From positions 1 through 25,240 of the forward strand of contig JADJOS010000003.1 in NCBI GenBank assembly GCA_016713675.1: a stretch of DNA of 25,240 nucleotides. The letters are read 5' to 3'. Position 1 is the stretch's first letter. Every line of letters begins with the position of its first letter. Below are positions 9,972-18,800 of the stretch, one piece after another. This stretch comes from Acidobacteriota bacterium. GTDB taxonomy: Bacteria; Acidobacteriota; Blastocatellia; Pyrinomonadales; Pyrinomonadaceae. A model generated the notes under the pieces. It saw nothing but the letters and a program-made list of their open reading frames with translations. It made no database searches and was not told the DNA's origin. Made by a program: the position numbers and the translations under genes.

Positions 9972-10845
9972 GTTCTCGAGTGGAAAGGTAAAAGGTGCAC
10001 ATAATTGGAGCCCCATTCTTTTCATCAGCTTACTCTTGTGTATTTTCACCGTTTCGGTAGAAGCCCAGATCGTCGCTGTGCTGGAACCGAATGCTGAACC
10101 GGTCTCTGACCTTGTTCCCAAACTCAAAGGCGACCTTTCGGCTCATCTTGATACACTTGACCCATCGCTTGTCGAAGCGGCCTTCAAGGCTTCGAAGCAT
10201 AGCGATCCATACAATATGACCTCCGAAGAGGCCAAGATCACTGGTTCGGCGATCGGGTGTGACTTCCTACTCCTTATAAAGACGGGAAACCTAAGGCGAA
10301 CGTCATTTGAACGGCCCGAGTATTACGAATCGTTCGCTGCGATCTATGTCGTTAGTTCACGCACCGGACGACTCGCATATTGGACGATCCGAAACGCCGA
10401 GCAAAGAACTCAGGCAGAGGCCAATACCAAGCTGCTCGCTCTTATCCCGGCTATGGCCCTCGATCTTGCGGCAACGATCAAAGGAGCTCATAAGCTGGAG
10501 ATCGTCGAACATCGCCCTTTGAACATAGCAGAGCCGCCGCTGCCCGGTACGCCGGATGCAAAAGGCTTTATTGCCCCGATCCCTTATCGACGCATCAAAC
10601 CCGAATATTCAGAGACGGCCTATCTCTACAACGTCACCGCGACGGTCGAGATTCTCGTCGACCTCGATGCTGCCGGCTCTGTCACCCGAACCGAGATCGT
10701 CCGCTGGGCTGGGTTCGGGCTCGATGAATCGGTCCAAAAAGCGGTGCGAACGATGAACTGGCGACCCGCGGAACGTGACAAAAGGACTTTGCCAATGCGC
10801 GTTTTGCTTCGGTACAATTTCAAAAAGGCCGAAGCCAAACCGTGA
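9940..10845 (+). CDS. Secreted protein with TonB C-terminal domain
   Basis: This 301-residue protein starts at ATG 9940, inside the end of the HD-domain gene (32-bp overlap). A hydrophobic stretch, SPILFISLLLCIFTVSVEAQ, near residues 24-43 acts as a signal peptide or anchor after a basic 22-residue leader. The middle region (about 45-190; VAVLEPNAEPVSDLVPKL, then MTSEEAKITGSAIGCDFLL and SRTGRLAYWTIRNAEQ) looks like a small periplasmic alpha/beta domain of the sort found with TolB or CsgG-like proteins. I do not recognise it firmly. The C-terminal ~90 residues match the TonB C-terminal fold (PIPYRRIKPEYSETA, VTATVEILVDLDAAGSV, ESVQKAVRTMNWRPA). It lacks the Pro-rich spacer of classical TonB, so it may not energise receptors. 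It is followed after 3 bp by plsC. Confidence 0.75.
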   Translation: MRSAGFIIKTKFSSGKVKGAHNWSPILFISLLLCIFTVSVEAQIVAVLEPNAEPVSDLVPKLKGDLSAHLDTLDPSLVEAAFKASKHSDPYNMTSEEAKITGSAIGCDFLLLIKTGNLRRTSFERPEYYESFAAIYVVSSRTGRLAYWTIRNAEQRTQAEANTKLLALIPAMALDLAATIKGAHKLEIVEHRPLNIAEPPLPGTPDAKGFIAPIPYRRIKPEYSETAYLYNVTATVEILVDLDAAGSVTRTEIVRWAGFGLDESVQKAVRTMNWRPAERDKRTLPMRVLLRYNFKKAEAKP

Positions 10846-10848
10846 TCT

Positions 10849-11595
10849 ATGCAAACTGTTCGGGCCACCGTCAAAACAATTCTCTTCACAGTATCGACGC
10901 TTGGGCTTTATTTCTTTTGGCTCATCACGCATTACTTTGTTCCAAACAAAATACATTGGCGTCAGTCGATCTTTTACTGGTGGACGCTCAGCTTTGCAAA
11001 AATATCGGCAATGCGGCTTGAGGTCATCGGCACCGCGCCAAAGCCGCCGTTTTTTCTGGTCTGCAATCACCTCAGCATTGTCGACATGTCAGCATTGCGA
11101 GTTGCTGCAATGGGAGTATTTGTCGCCAAGAGCGAGGTCAACGGTTGGCCGGTCGCAGGCCGGATCATACGCGATATGGGTACCATCTTTATCGACCGTC
11201 AAAATCGCCGCGACATTCCGCGTGCCGGCGAAGAGATCATAAAACGCCTCGACGACGGCGAAGGTGTGATCGTCTTTCCCGAAGGTACAAGCACCAAAGG
11301 CGAAACTGTGCTGCCCTTTAACTCGTCGTTTCTACAATTTGCCGCCGTCAAAAATATTCCGGTCTCGTATGCCTCGATAAGCTACCGGACGCCGCCCGGC
11401 GGAATGTCGGCAAATCAGGCTATTTGCTGGTGGGAGGACATCAGTTTTTTCGAGCATCTCTGGCGAATTTTCAAACAACCTGAGTACACCGCGACCGTTA
11501 CATTCGGTGAAACTCCGATCCAGAACCAGGACCGCAAACTGCTCGCTGCCGAATTGCGTGACCGTGTGGCCGAGATGTTCGTTCCGGTCTTGTGA
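10849..11595 (+). CDS. plsC: 1-acyl-sn-glycerol-3-phosphate acyltransferase (PlsC family)
   Basis: This enzyme adds the second fatty acyl chain to lysophosphatidic acid at the inner membrane, making phosphatidic acid. The 248-residue product shows an N-terminal membrane segment (ILFTVSTLGLYFFWLITHYF, residues 11-30). The catalytic HX4D motif is in CNHLSIVD (H74, D79), GTIFIDR is at 111-117, and the acceptor-binding FPEGTSTKG at 143-151. All blocks of the family are in order and the length is usual. It starts 3 bp after the preceding stop, so translation is probably coupled. Related acyltransferases (for example lyso-ornithine-lipid enzymes) share these motifs, so the exact acceptor is not certain. 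Confidence 0.88.
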   Translation: MQTVRATVKTILFTVSTLGLYFFWLITHYFVPNKIHWRQSIFYWWTLSFAKISAMRLEVIGTAPKPPFFLVCNHLSIVDMSALRVAAMGVFVAKSEVNGWPVAGRIIRDMGTIFIDRQNRRDIPRAGEEIIKRLDDGEGVIVFPEGTSTKGETVLPFNSSFLQFAAVKNIPVSYASISYRTPPGGMSANQAICWWEDISFFEHLWRIFKQPEYTATVTFGETPIQNQDRKLLAAELRDRVAEMFVPVL

Positions 11596-11668
11596 TCCGG
11601 TACGTTTCGACATAAACTTTTTGTTAATTCCCTCCGTATTAACACGACTTTTCTTACAGGAGCAAACT

Positions 11669-13691
11669 ATGCCTAAACACCTTTTCCGTTCAATGACGGT
11701 CTTCGTTATTTTGATGTCGATGTACTCGTCCACCCTTGCCCAGAGCACCGGGTTTGATACCGGCCGAATGGACCGTTCGGTGGATGCCTGCCAGGACTTT
11801 TTCGAATACGCCAATGGCACTTGGCTTAAGAATACTCAGATCCCTCCGACCGAATCCCGCTGGGGAACCTTCAATATTCTCGGCGATTCGAACAGCGCTT
11901 TGTTGAAAACGATCCTCGAAAAAGCGGTTACAGCAAAAGCAACGAAAGGCAGTGATCAGCAGATGATCGGTGACTATTACGCATCCTGCATGGACGAAGC
12001 GTCGATCGAAAAGGCGGGCCTCAAGCCGATCAAACCGTATCTCAAGGAGATCGAATCGCTGAAATCGTCAGCAGATATCGTCAAATTGATCGGGAAGATG
12101 CATAATGCTCCTCTTCCTGCCCTTTTCGGTTTCGGTGCCGGGCCCGATCTGAAAGATTCGAACGCCGTGATCATAAACGCCGGTCAAGGCGGACTGACCT
12201 TGCCGGGCAAAGATTACTACACCAAAGACGATGCCAAATCTGTAGAGACGCGTGGCAAATTCGTCGAATACATGACGAATATGTTCAAGCTGCTCGGAGA
12301 TGCTCCAAATTCTGCAGCAGACCATGCCGCCAAGGTCATGGAGATGCAGACCCGTCTTGCCAAGGCATCACTTGCTCAGACCGAGATGCGAAATCCGGAC
12401 ACTCGCTACAACACGATCACAATGGCTGCGGCACAGGATCTGACTCCGAATCTCTCTTGGGCAACCTATATGGCGACACGCGGCGTGACTCCCGAAGCCA
12501 CCATTAATCTCGCCCAACCTAATTTCTTTAAAGAAGTGAACGCGATGCTCACGTCCGTTCCCATCGAAGACTGGAAAGTATATTTCCGCTGGATGACGAT
12601 AAACTCGACCGCTCCGGCCCTGCCCAAGGCATTCGCCGACGAAAACTTCAATTTCTTCGGCAAATATTTAGCCGGTCAAAAGGAACGCCAACCACGTTGG
12701 AAAACCTGCACTCAGGCCGTTGACGGTGCACTCGGAGAAGCACTCGGAATGGAGTACGCAAAGATCGCGTTCAAGCCGGAGGCGAAGGCAAGGATGAACG
12801 AACTCATCGACAACCTGATGGTCTCGATGAAAGAGCGTATCGACGGACTCAAATGGATGAGTGCCGAGACCAAAAAACAGGCTCATGCAAAGCTGTCGAC
12901 GTTCAAACGAAAGATCGGCTATCCTGATGTCCTTCGCGGATATGCGGGTCTGACGATCGACCGCAAATCGTATGCGGGCAACATTCTGCGGTCGAATCAG
13001 TTTCAGATCGCGTAATTTCAAGGACCTCGGCAAACCGCGTGACAAGACGCGTATGGGCATGACACCGCCGACGGTCAACGCCTCGTACAACAGTGTCAAC
13101 AATGACATCACTTTCCCGGCCGGTATCTTGCAGCCGCCGTTCTTTAATTTCAACGCTGACGACGCCATAAATTATGGTGCTATCGGCGGTGTCATCGGCC
13201 ACGAGATCACGCACGGATTTGACGATTCGGGCAGCCGCTTCGACGCCGACGGCAACCTGAAGATGTGGTGGACCGACGCCGACCGTAAACAATTTGAAGA
13301 ACGCGCCGATTGTGTCGTCAAACAGTTCAACGAGTACGAAGTGCAGCCTAACCTGTTTATCAACGGTAAACTGACACTCGGTGAGAACATCGGCGATTTT
13401 GCAGGGCTGACCGTTTCCTACTATGCGTTCAAGAAATCGATGGAAGGCAAACCTCGTCCGGCCAACATCGACGGCTTTACACCGGAACAGCGTTTCTTCC
13501 TCGGCTGGGCCCAGGTCTGGGCCGGCAAATACACGCCCGACGCTGAACGCCTGCAGGTCGCAACCAACTCTCATTCCCTGCCCCGCTGGCGCGTCAACGG
13601 CCCGATGTCCAACATGCCCGAATTTGCCGAAGCCTTCGCCTGCAAAGTGCCGGCCAAGATGATCCGCGAAAAGGTATGTGAGATCTGGTAG
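11669..13691 (+). CDS. M13 family zinc metallopeptidase (neprilysin/PepO-like), one frameshift
   Basis: This is a secreted or periplasmic peptidase of about 674 residues. AGGAG at 11658-11662 lies six bases before ATG 11669. The signal peptide runs through MTVFVILMSMYSSTLAQ, and the mature part starts with the family block DRSVDACQDFFEYANGTWLK. The zinc site HEITHGFDD lies at 13200-13226, and the third ligand is in GENIGDFAGL (family norm GENIADxGGL; Glu and Asp kept). NASYN replaces the usual NAYYN substrate-binding block. The C-terminus VCEIW is typical. One frame change near 13008-13014 (NQFQ, then RNFKDLGKP) breaks it into two frames. One extra or two missing bases explains it, so the gene is probably intact. 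It follows plsC by 73 bp and ends before a strong terminator. Confidence 0.92.
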
Positions 13692-13725
13692 AGTATTTGA
13701 ATACTAGGTAGCTCCTAACTCCAAC

Positions 13726-13758
13726 AAAGGCCGTGAGCAATCGTGCTCACGGCCTTTT
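13726..13758 (+). terminator. Rho-independent terminator after the M13 peptidase gene
   Basis: A perfect 13-bp stem, AAAGGCCGTGAGC (13726-13738) and GCTCACGGCCTTT (13745-13757), encloses a 6-nt loop and ends in TTTT. It starts 34 bp after the stop. It shares its core with the hairpins at 14673 and 15806. Confidence 0.93.
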
Positions 13759-13849
13759 GTTCAGAGATCCAGGGTCGCACAGATCGCAGGCGATACCCAA
13801 GTCTTCATTGCGCCTCTCTGATCTTTCGAGCACAAATTTAGGGCCGGTT

Positions 13850-14195
13850 TCATTTCAACAGGACCATGAGGACGTAATAGTTGAGAGCTACGGAGGCATG
13901 TAAGGTAAATTTTACTGGTTGCCGTATATCACAGAAACAACGTTTCGGCTCGGGCCTTGTTGCCGGTTTGACGACGTCAGCGCGACTCACAATTGCCCGA
14001 AAATTGTTTGGAAGACCGTCATCGTCCGGATCTGTCTTTTCAAATTGATCGAACTCGTCGGGCTCATAGGCGTTTTGTCGCGGTGGCCCGTAAATTCAAT
14101 GCCTCGGCGACGACGTGATCGCGGTAATATCCTTGTTCGAAATGGTCGTTCTTGTCGAGATCATCGAAAACACATTTTTCGACCTCGATCACCAT
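13850..14195 (-). pseudogene. Possible small hypothetical gene, frameshifted
   Basis: On the minus strand a 43-codon frame starts at ATG 14195 (MVIEVEKCVFDDLDKNDHFE, then YYRDHVVAEALNLRA) and stops at 14064. A second frame, open from about 14080 to 13850, reads YEPDEFDQFEKTDPDDDGLP, NNFRAIVSRADVVKP and PEPKRCFCDI. A single one-base change near 14070-14080 would join them into a product of about 115 residues. The composition is acidic and non-random, which is why I list it. I recognise no family and see no clear ribosome-binding site. The three 12-bp repeats lie 57-88 bp upstream of its start. It may be chance. Confidence 0.3.
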
Positions 14196-14218
14196 TTTTC
14201 ACAAACAGCCGAATTTCA

Positions 14219-14283
14219 GGTGTCGAAATGTGCCTAACAAGCCGCCGGGTTCGACACCCATTCCGACACCCTAAACGACACCC
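14219..14283. repeat. 12-bp tandem array (CGACACCC) with inverted copy
   Basis: CGACACCC occurs three times at exact 12-bp spacing (14252-14259, 14264-14271, 14276-14283). An inverted GGTGTCG lies at 14219-14225 and a degenerate CGACACTC at 14420-14427. The spacers differ between copies (ATTC, TAAA, TTTC), so only the 8-mer is conserved, as expected for protein-binding sites. Confidence 0.6.
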
Positions 14284-14672
14284 TTTCGTTCTCTTCGCAG
14301 CACGCCCCGAAGCTGCAAAATGAGCTTTGTCGTGCTCTGAAACACAATAAAACAGGCTATTTCAACTCAAATTGTAGTACGTACCACAATTTAAACCACG
14401 TTTATCCAAAGTCCGTTTCCGACACTCTAAAATACGTTTTTCAAAATGCGCAAAAACGACGGTTTTCACACCTCGCGGTAATGCGATCCGCAGTGTATTT
14501 CACCCGGCCGCATTTCTCATAAGATCGATCGAATTTCCATTTGAACCGTAACCGTCCCGTCCCGGTCGACCCCGACGATCGCACTGACATATCGTTCGTG
14601 CCTTAGCCTCTCGCCTGACCTCGAACTTTCCGAATTCGGCGGTTGTTTACGGCGAACCGGAGGAAGTAAGAA
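14284..14672. other. Non-coding stretch between the 12-bp array and the second GGCC hairpin
   Basis: No intact gene is seen. The stretch holds a 24-bp near-palindrome at 14369-14392 and a degenerate copy of the CGACAC repeat. A protein-like minus-strand reading frame ends at 14517 and contains RHERYVSAIVGVDRDG then TVTVQMEIRSIL. That frame runs back through the hairpin at 14673, which argues against a normal gene. It could be the end of a broken one. Confidence 0.4.
14369..14392. promoter_or_regulatory. 24-bp near-perfect palindrome, operator-like
   Basis: The half-sites AAATTGTAGTAC and GTACCACAATTT are reverse complements except for one position pair (A14376 against C14385), with the centre at 14380/14381. 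Its length and symmetry suit binding by a dimeric regulator. It lies in a gene-free stretch, so the target gene is unclear. Confidence 0.5.
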
Positions 14673-14719
14673 AAAAGGCCGTGAGTCGTAATGCTCGCGG
14701 CCGTCTCGAAAGGCCTTTT
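14673..14719. terminator. Complex GGCC hairpin, terminator-like
   Basis: GGCCGTGAG (14677-14685) pairs with CTCGCGGCC (14694-14702). A second 3' arm, GGCCTTTT (14712-14719), can pair with AAAAGGCC (14673-14680). It is a variant of the hairpins at 13726 and 15806 with an extra segment in the 3' arm. A T6 run follows on the minus strand and T4 on the plus strand, so it may act in either direction. Confidence 0.6.
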
Positions 14720-14867
14720 CGACTGTATACAAAAAGTCTTTGGTTCACAACTGATTCCGGGTATAATAGTCACATTTCACAGAACAAGCTTTAAGAACTT
14801 CGCTGGCCTTAACGACTTTTCGTTAACTGATAGCTTTAGGCATTTATTCTCCGAGACCAAAACGATC

Positions 14868-15785
14868 ATGAACAAAACTAATTCCCTTTCCGGCTCGATC
14901 ACTATATTCGTCGTGATGTTGATAATAATGATCAGCTACGCGGACACGAGTGCTCAATACCTCGAGACGTTTTCTCCTCCGAACAAAGGCCGGCAGATCA
15001 ATTTCATCGACGACTTTACGGGGATGAATTGGTCGATCAGCCCTTGGGCCACTGCGGGCGGCGAACGCGACGCGGCGGATTTTTTCAACACGACCGCCGC
15101 GGGCCGACTCGAATGTATCGATCTCGATGAGCAGATATTTTGGCAAAGCCCGGTGCTCAACATAGCCGGGGCCGGTGCGGTGACCCTTTCGACCGATCTT
15201 ACCTGGGTCGGATTTGACACGGATGTGATGGCTAATACTCTGCTGACTGACTGGATAAAGGTCATGTACAAAGTGAATGGCGGCACATATCAACTTGCCC
15301 CAAATGTTCACGGCGGCAACCCTTTGGCGACAGTTTCATATCCCTTTCAGAATCCCGGCACATCCTTTGACGGTGCAGCCACCTCGACCGTCCCCGGCAT
15401 AACGGGAAACACACTCCAGATACGCGTTATAGTCTTTACAAATGCTAACGCGGAGCTTGTTACGATCGACAATGTCCGTGTGCCGCAGGTCGGTGTGTTT
15501 GTCCAAAGCCCCTCAGCGGCCCCGGCTTCGATATCCGGGCGAGTGACGACAGCAGACGGTCGCGGGACCGGTGGTGCTACTGTTACGGTGTCGGGTGGCG
15601 GGCTCGGACAGCCGCAGATTGCGAGGACCAGTTCGTTTGGGTACTACTCGATCGAAGGTCTTAGTGCAGGCGAGACGTATGTTGTTTCGGTGGGTTCAAA
15701 GCGATTCTCATTTGCTGTTCCGAGCCGCGTCGTCAGCCTGACGGACAGCGTATCGGACATCGATTTTGTTGCCGACCCACTTTGA
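14868..15785 (+). CDS. Secreted protein with C-terminal carboxypeptidase-regulatory-like domain
   Basis: I start this 305-residue protein at ATG 14868, not at earlier in-frame codons. From here a proper signal peptide follows (SITIFVVMLIIMISYADTSA), while the upstream extension would run through the hairpin at 14673. The mature N-terminal ~190 residues (YLETFSPPNKGRQINFIDDF, FWQSPVLNIAGAGAVTLSTD, LQIRVIVFTNANAELVTIDN) look like a beta-sandwich of the kind seen in surface or choice-of-anchor proteins. The last ~80 residues (ASISGRVTTADGRGTGGATV, SFGYYSIEGLSAGETYVVSV) are a carboxypeptidase-regulatory-like beta domain. No cell-wall anchor or sorting motif was recognised. Function is unknown beyond an extracytoplasmic structural or binding role. 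The gene is intact and ends 21 bp before a shared terminator. Confidence 0.78.
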   Translation: MNKTNSLSGSITIFVVMLIIMISYADTSAQYLETFSPPNKGRQINFIDDFTGMNWSISPWATAGGERDAADFFNTTAAGRLECIDLDEQIFWQSPVLNIAGAGAVTLSTDLTWVGFDTDVMANTLLTDWIKVMYKVNGGTYQLAPNVHGGNPLATVSYPFQNPGTSFDGAATSTVPGITGNTLQIRVIVFTNANAELVTIDNVRVPQVGVFVQSPSAAPASISGRVTTADGRGTGGATVTVSGGGLGQPQIARTSSFGYYSIEGLSAGETYVVSVGSKRFSFAVPSRVVSLTDSVSDIDFVADPL

Positions 15786-15805
15786 TCGGTGGTTGTTTGT
15801 AAAGT

Positions 15806-15842
15806 CATAAAGGCCGCGAGCGTGATGCTCGCGGCCTTTATG
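15806..15842. terminator. Bidirectional terminator between the secreted-protein gene and rpoC
   Basis: A perfect 16-bp stem, CATAAAGGCCGCGAGC (15806-15821) and GCTCGCGGCCTTTATG (15827-15842), encloses a GTGAT loop. It sits between the convergent stops at 15785 (+) and 15882 (-), so it can serve both. Its core matches the hairpin at 13726. Confidence 0.9.
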
Positions 15843-15881
15843 TTAATTGACGTTGAGCGGACAGACATGTCCGCATTCCGA

Positions 15882-18800
15882 TTAGAGTTCATCGTCCGGA
15901 AGTTCGATCTTCATGGCTTCGTCGATGTCAAAGATCTCGTCATTTTCGAGCTCCTGGTTCTCGTCCACATCGAGATCGATGTCGTCATCAAAACCGTCTG
16001 CCTCGATTCCGGGAACGTCCATCGGGATCGGGAGTTCGAGGCCGCCGCGGATGTCGGTCAACTCGTCGAACTCGTCCTCCTGCTTACGATTCTCGGTCGG
16101 ATCGTACGCGACCTTGACGTTGCGGTAGTATTTCATACCTGTACCGGCCGGAATGAGGCGTCCCATGATGACGTTTTCCTTGAGCCCGCGAAGGTAATCT
16201 ATACGGCCCGAGATCGCAGCTTCGGTAAGCACACGAGTCGTTTCCTGGAAGCTGGCAGCCGAGATGAACGAATCGGTCGAAAGCGATGCTTTCGTGATTC
16301 CGAGCAAGAGCGGTTCGCCGACCGATGTCTGGCCGCCTTCGTCCGCGACACGGCGGTTTTCGTCTTCGTAACGGAAGCGATCGACCTGCTCTTCCATAAG
16401 GAATTCGGTATCGCCGACCTCTTTGATCTTGACCCAACGCAGCATCTGACGAACGATCACCTCAATGTGTTTATCATTGATGTTAACGCCCTGCAGACGG
16501 TAGACTTCCTGAATCTCGTTCACTACGTAATTCTGCAACGCCCCCGTTCCGAGAACACGCAAAATGTCGTGCGGGTTGAGCGGGCCGTCCATAAGCGGTT
16601 CGCCGGCACGGACGTGATCGCCTTCCTGCACGTTGATGTGCGTACCACGCGGAATGTCGTATTCGCGTTCGCTGCCGTCGTCTCCGGTCACGATCAGCTT
16701 ACGTTTACCCTTTGAGATCGGGCCAAATTTAACGGTACCGTTGATCTCGGACATGATGGCCGTTTCGCCCGGACGCCGTGCTTCGAAAAGCTCGACGACA
16801 CGCGGCAGACCGCCCACGATGTCTTTGGTCTTGGTCGTTTCACGCGGGATCTTGGCGATGATGTCGCCGGCCATCACTTCATCGCCGTCCTCGACGTGAA
16901 GGTTGGCACTGATCGGCATCTGATAGGTCTTGAGCACCTTGTTGCCGCTGCGGATCTCGAGACGCGGCTGATTTTTCTCATCCGAATCTTTGACCACGAG
17001 ACGTTTCTGGCCCGTGACCTTGTCGATCTCTTCTTCGACCGTTTTGCCTTCCTTCAGATCCTGGTACTTGATCGTACCCGAAACCTCGGAAAGAATAGCG
17101 AAGGTGAATGGATCCCACGTGACGATGATGTCGTCTTCCTTGACCTTTTGGCCGTCCTTAACGTGGATCTGGGCACCGTAAACGATCGTGTAACGAGCTA
17201 CCTCGCGGCCGCGGTCGTCCAACAGGGCGATCTCTGACTGGCGTCGAAGCGACACGAATTCACCGGCACGGTTCTTAATGACCTTGGTATCGCCGAGGTA
17301 TTTGACCGTTCCGTCCATCGCGGCGGCGTGCTTGGTCTCTTGTTCGAGACGAGCCGTACCACCGACGTGGAATGTTCTCATCGTCAACTGCGTTCCCGGT
17401 TCGCCGATCGATTGTGCTGCGATAACGCCGACAGCCTCGCCGATCTCGACCGTGTTGCCGGTCGCAAGGTTGCGGCCGTAACATTTTACGCAGATACCGC
17501 GACGCGATTCGCACGTCAGGGCAGAACGAATTCGGACCTTCTGCAATCCCGAAAGCTGAACGGCCGAGCCGAGGTCCTCGTCGATCTCGGTGTTTGCCGC
17601 TACGATGACGTTGCCATCGACCGGATCGATGATGTCATCGAGCGATGTACAGCCAACAATACGGTCACGAAGGCTCTCGACCTCTTCACCGTTGCGGATG
17701 ATAGCCTCAGAGTAAACACCGCGGAGCGTGCCGCAATCCTGTTCGGATACGATCACGTCCTGAGCAACGTCGACAAGTCGGCGTGTGAGGTAACCCGAGT
17801 CGGCCGTCTTAAGTGCCGTATCGGCGAGACCCTTACGGGCACCGTGCGTAGAAATAAAGTACTGAAGAACGTCGAGTCCTTCGCGGAAATTCGCAAGGAT
17901 CGGGTTTTCGATGATCTCGCCTGACGGCTTGGCCATCAGGCCGCGCATACCGGCGAGCTGGCGGATCTGAGCTTCAGAACCACGAGCACCCGAGTCGGCC
18001 ATGACGAGGATCGGATTCAATTCCTTGCGTTCGTTCTCGCGATCGTGCATCGCCTTGAACATTTCCTTCGCAACGCGATCTGTCACGTCGGACCAAATGG
18101 CCGTCACCTTATTGGTACGTTCCATATCGGTCATTGTGGCGTCTTCGTATTGTTTGCGAAGTTTATCTACCTCTTTAAGGGCTTCGGCGATGATCGCTTT
18201 CTTGTTGGTCGGCGTGACCATGTCATCAATACCGATCGAAACACCGGCCTTCGTCGCGTACAGGAAACCCATCGCTTTCAGATCGTCGAGCAATGCGACC
18301 GTCTGCGTGTGGCCGAGTTTAAGGTGGCAAAAAGTAACTAGGCTCTGCAAGCCTTTCTTCTTGAGAACACCATTGATATATGGCAATCCGTCGCGGGTGA
18401 GGCGTTCGTTGAGGATCGCACGGCCGGCGGTCGTTTCCATGATAACGTCAACACCTTCGCGAACGTTGGCACGCATTACGTCCTGATTTGAATGTTCGGC
18501 CGAGAGATCGATCAGATCTCCGCGCCAACGCAGACGGATCTTGGTCTGTGTTTCGATGACGCCGGCGTCGAGTGCGAGCAGTGCGTCTTCGATCGAGTTG
18601 AAAGCCTTATTGTGTCCCTTCATCTCGTCGCGAGCGAGCGTCAGATAGTAGCAGCCCAGAACGATATCCTGCGAAGGAACCGTGATCGGTTGGCCGCTTG
18701 CGGGCGACAGCAGATTGTTCGACGCCAGCATTAGCACGCTCGCTTCGATCTGTGCCTCAGGCGACAGCGGAATGTGAACAGCCATCTGGTCACCGTCGAA

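Noticed and set aside
11507..11668. Earlier start for the M13 peptidase at 11507
   Set aside because: It overlaps plsC by 89 bp and would hide the signal peptide. ATG 11669 has a clear AGGAG.
14252..14283. CRISPR array
   Set aside because: The repeats are only 8 bp with 4-bp spacers, there are three copies and no cas genes.
14691..14867. Earlier start for the secreted protein at 14691
   Set aside because: The extension would begin inside the GGCC hairpin and would bury the signal peptide behind 59 residues.
13692..14867. Integrated mobile element
   Set aside because: Repeats and a palindrome are present, but I found no transposase, integrase, terminal inverted repeats or target duplication.
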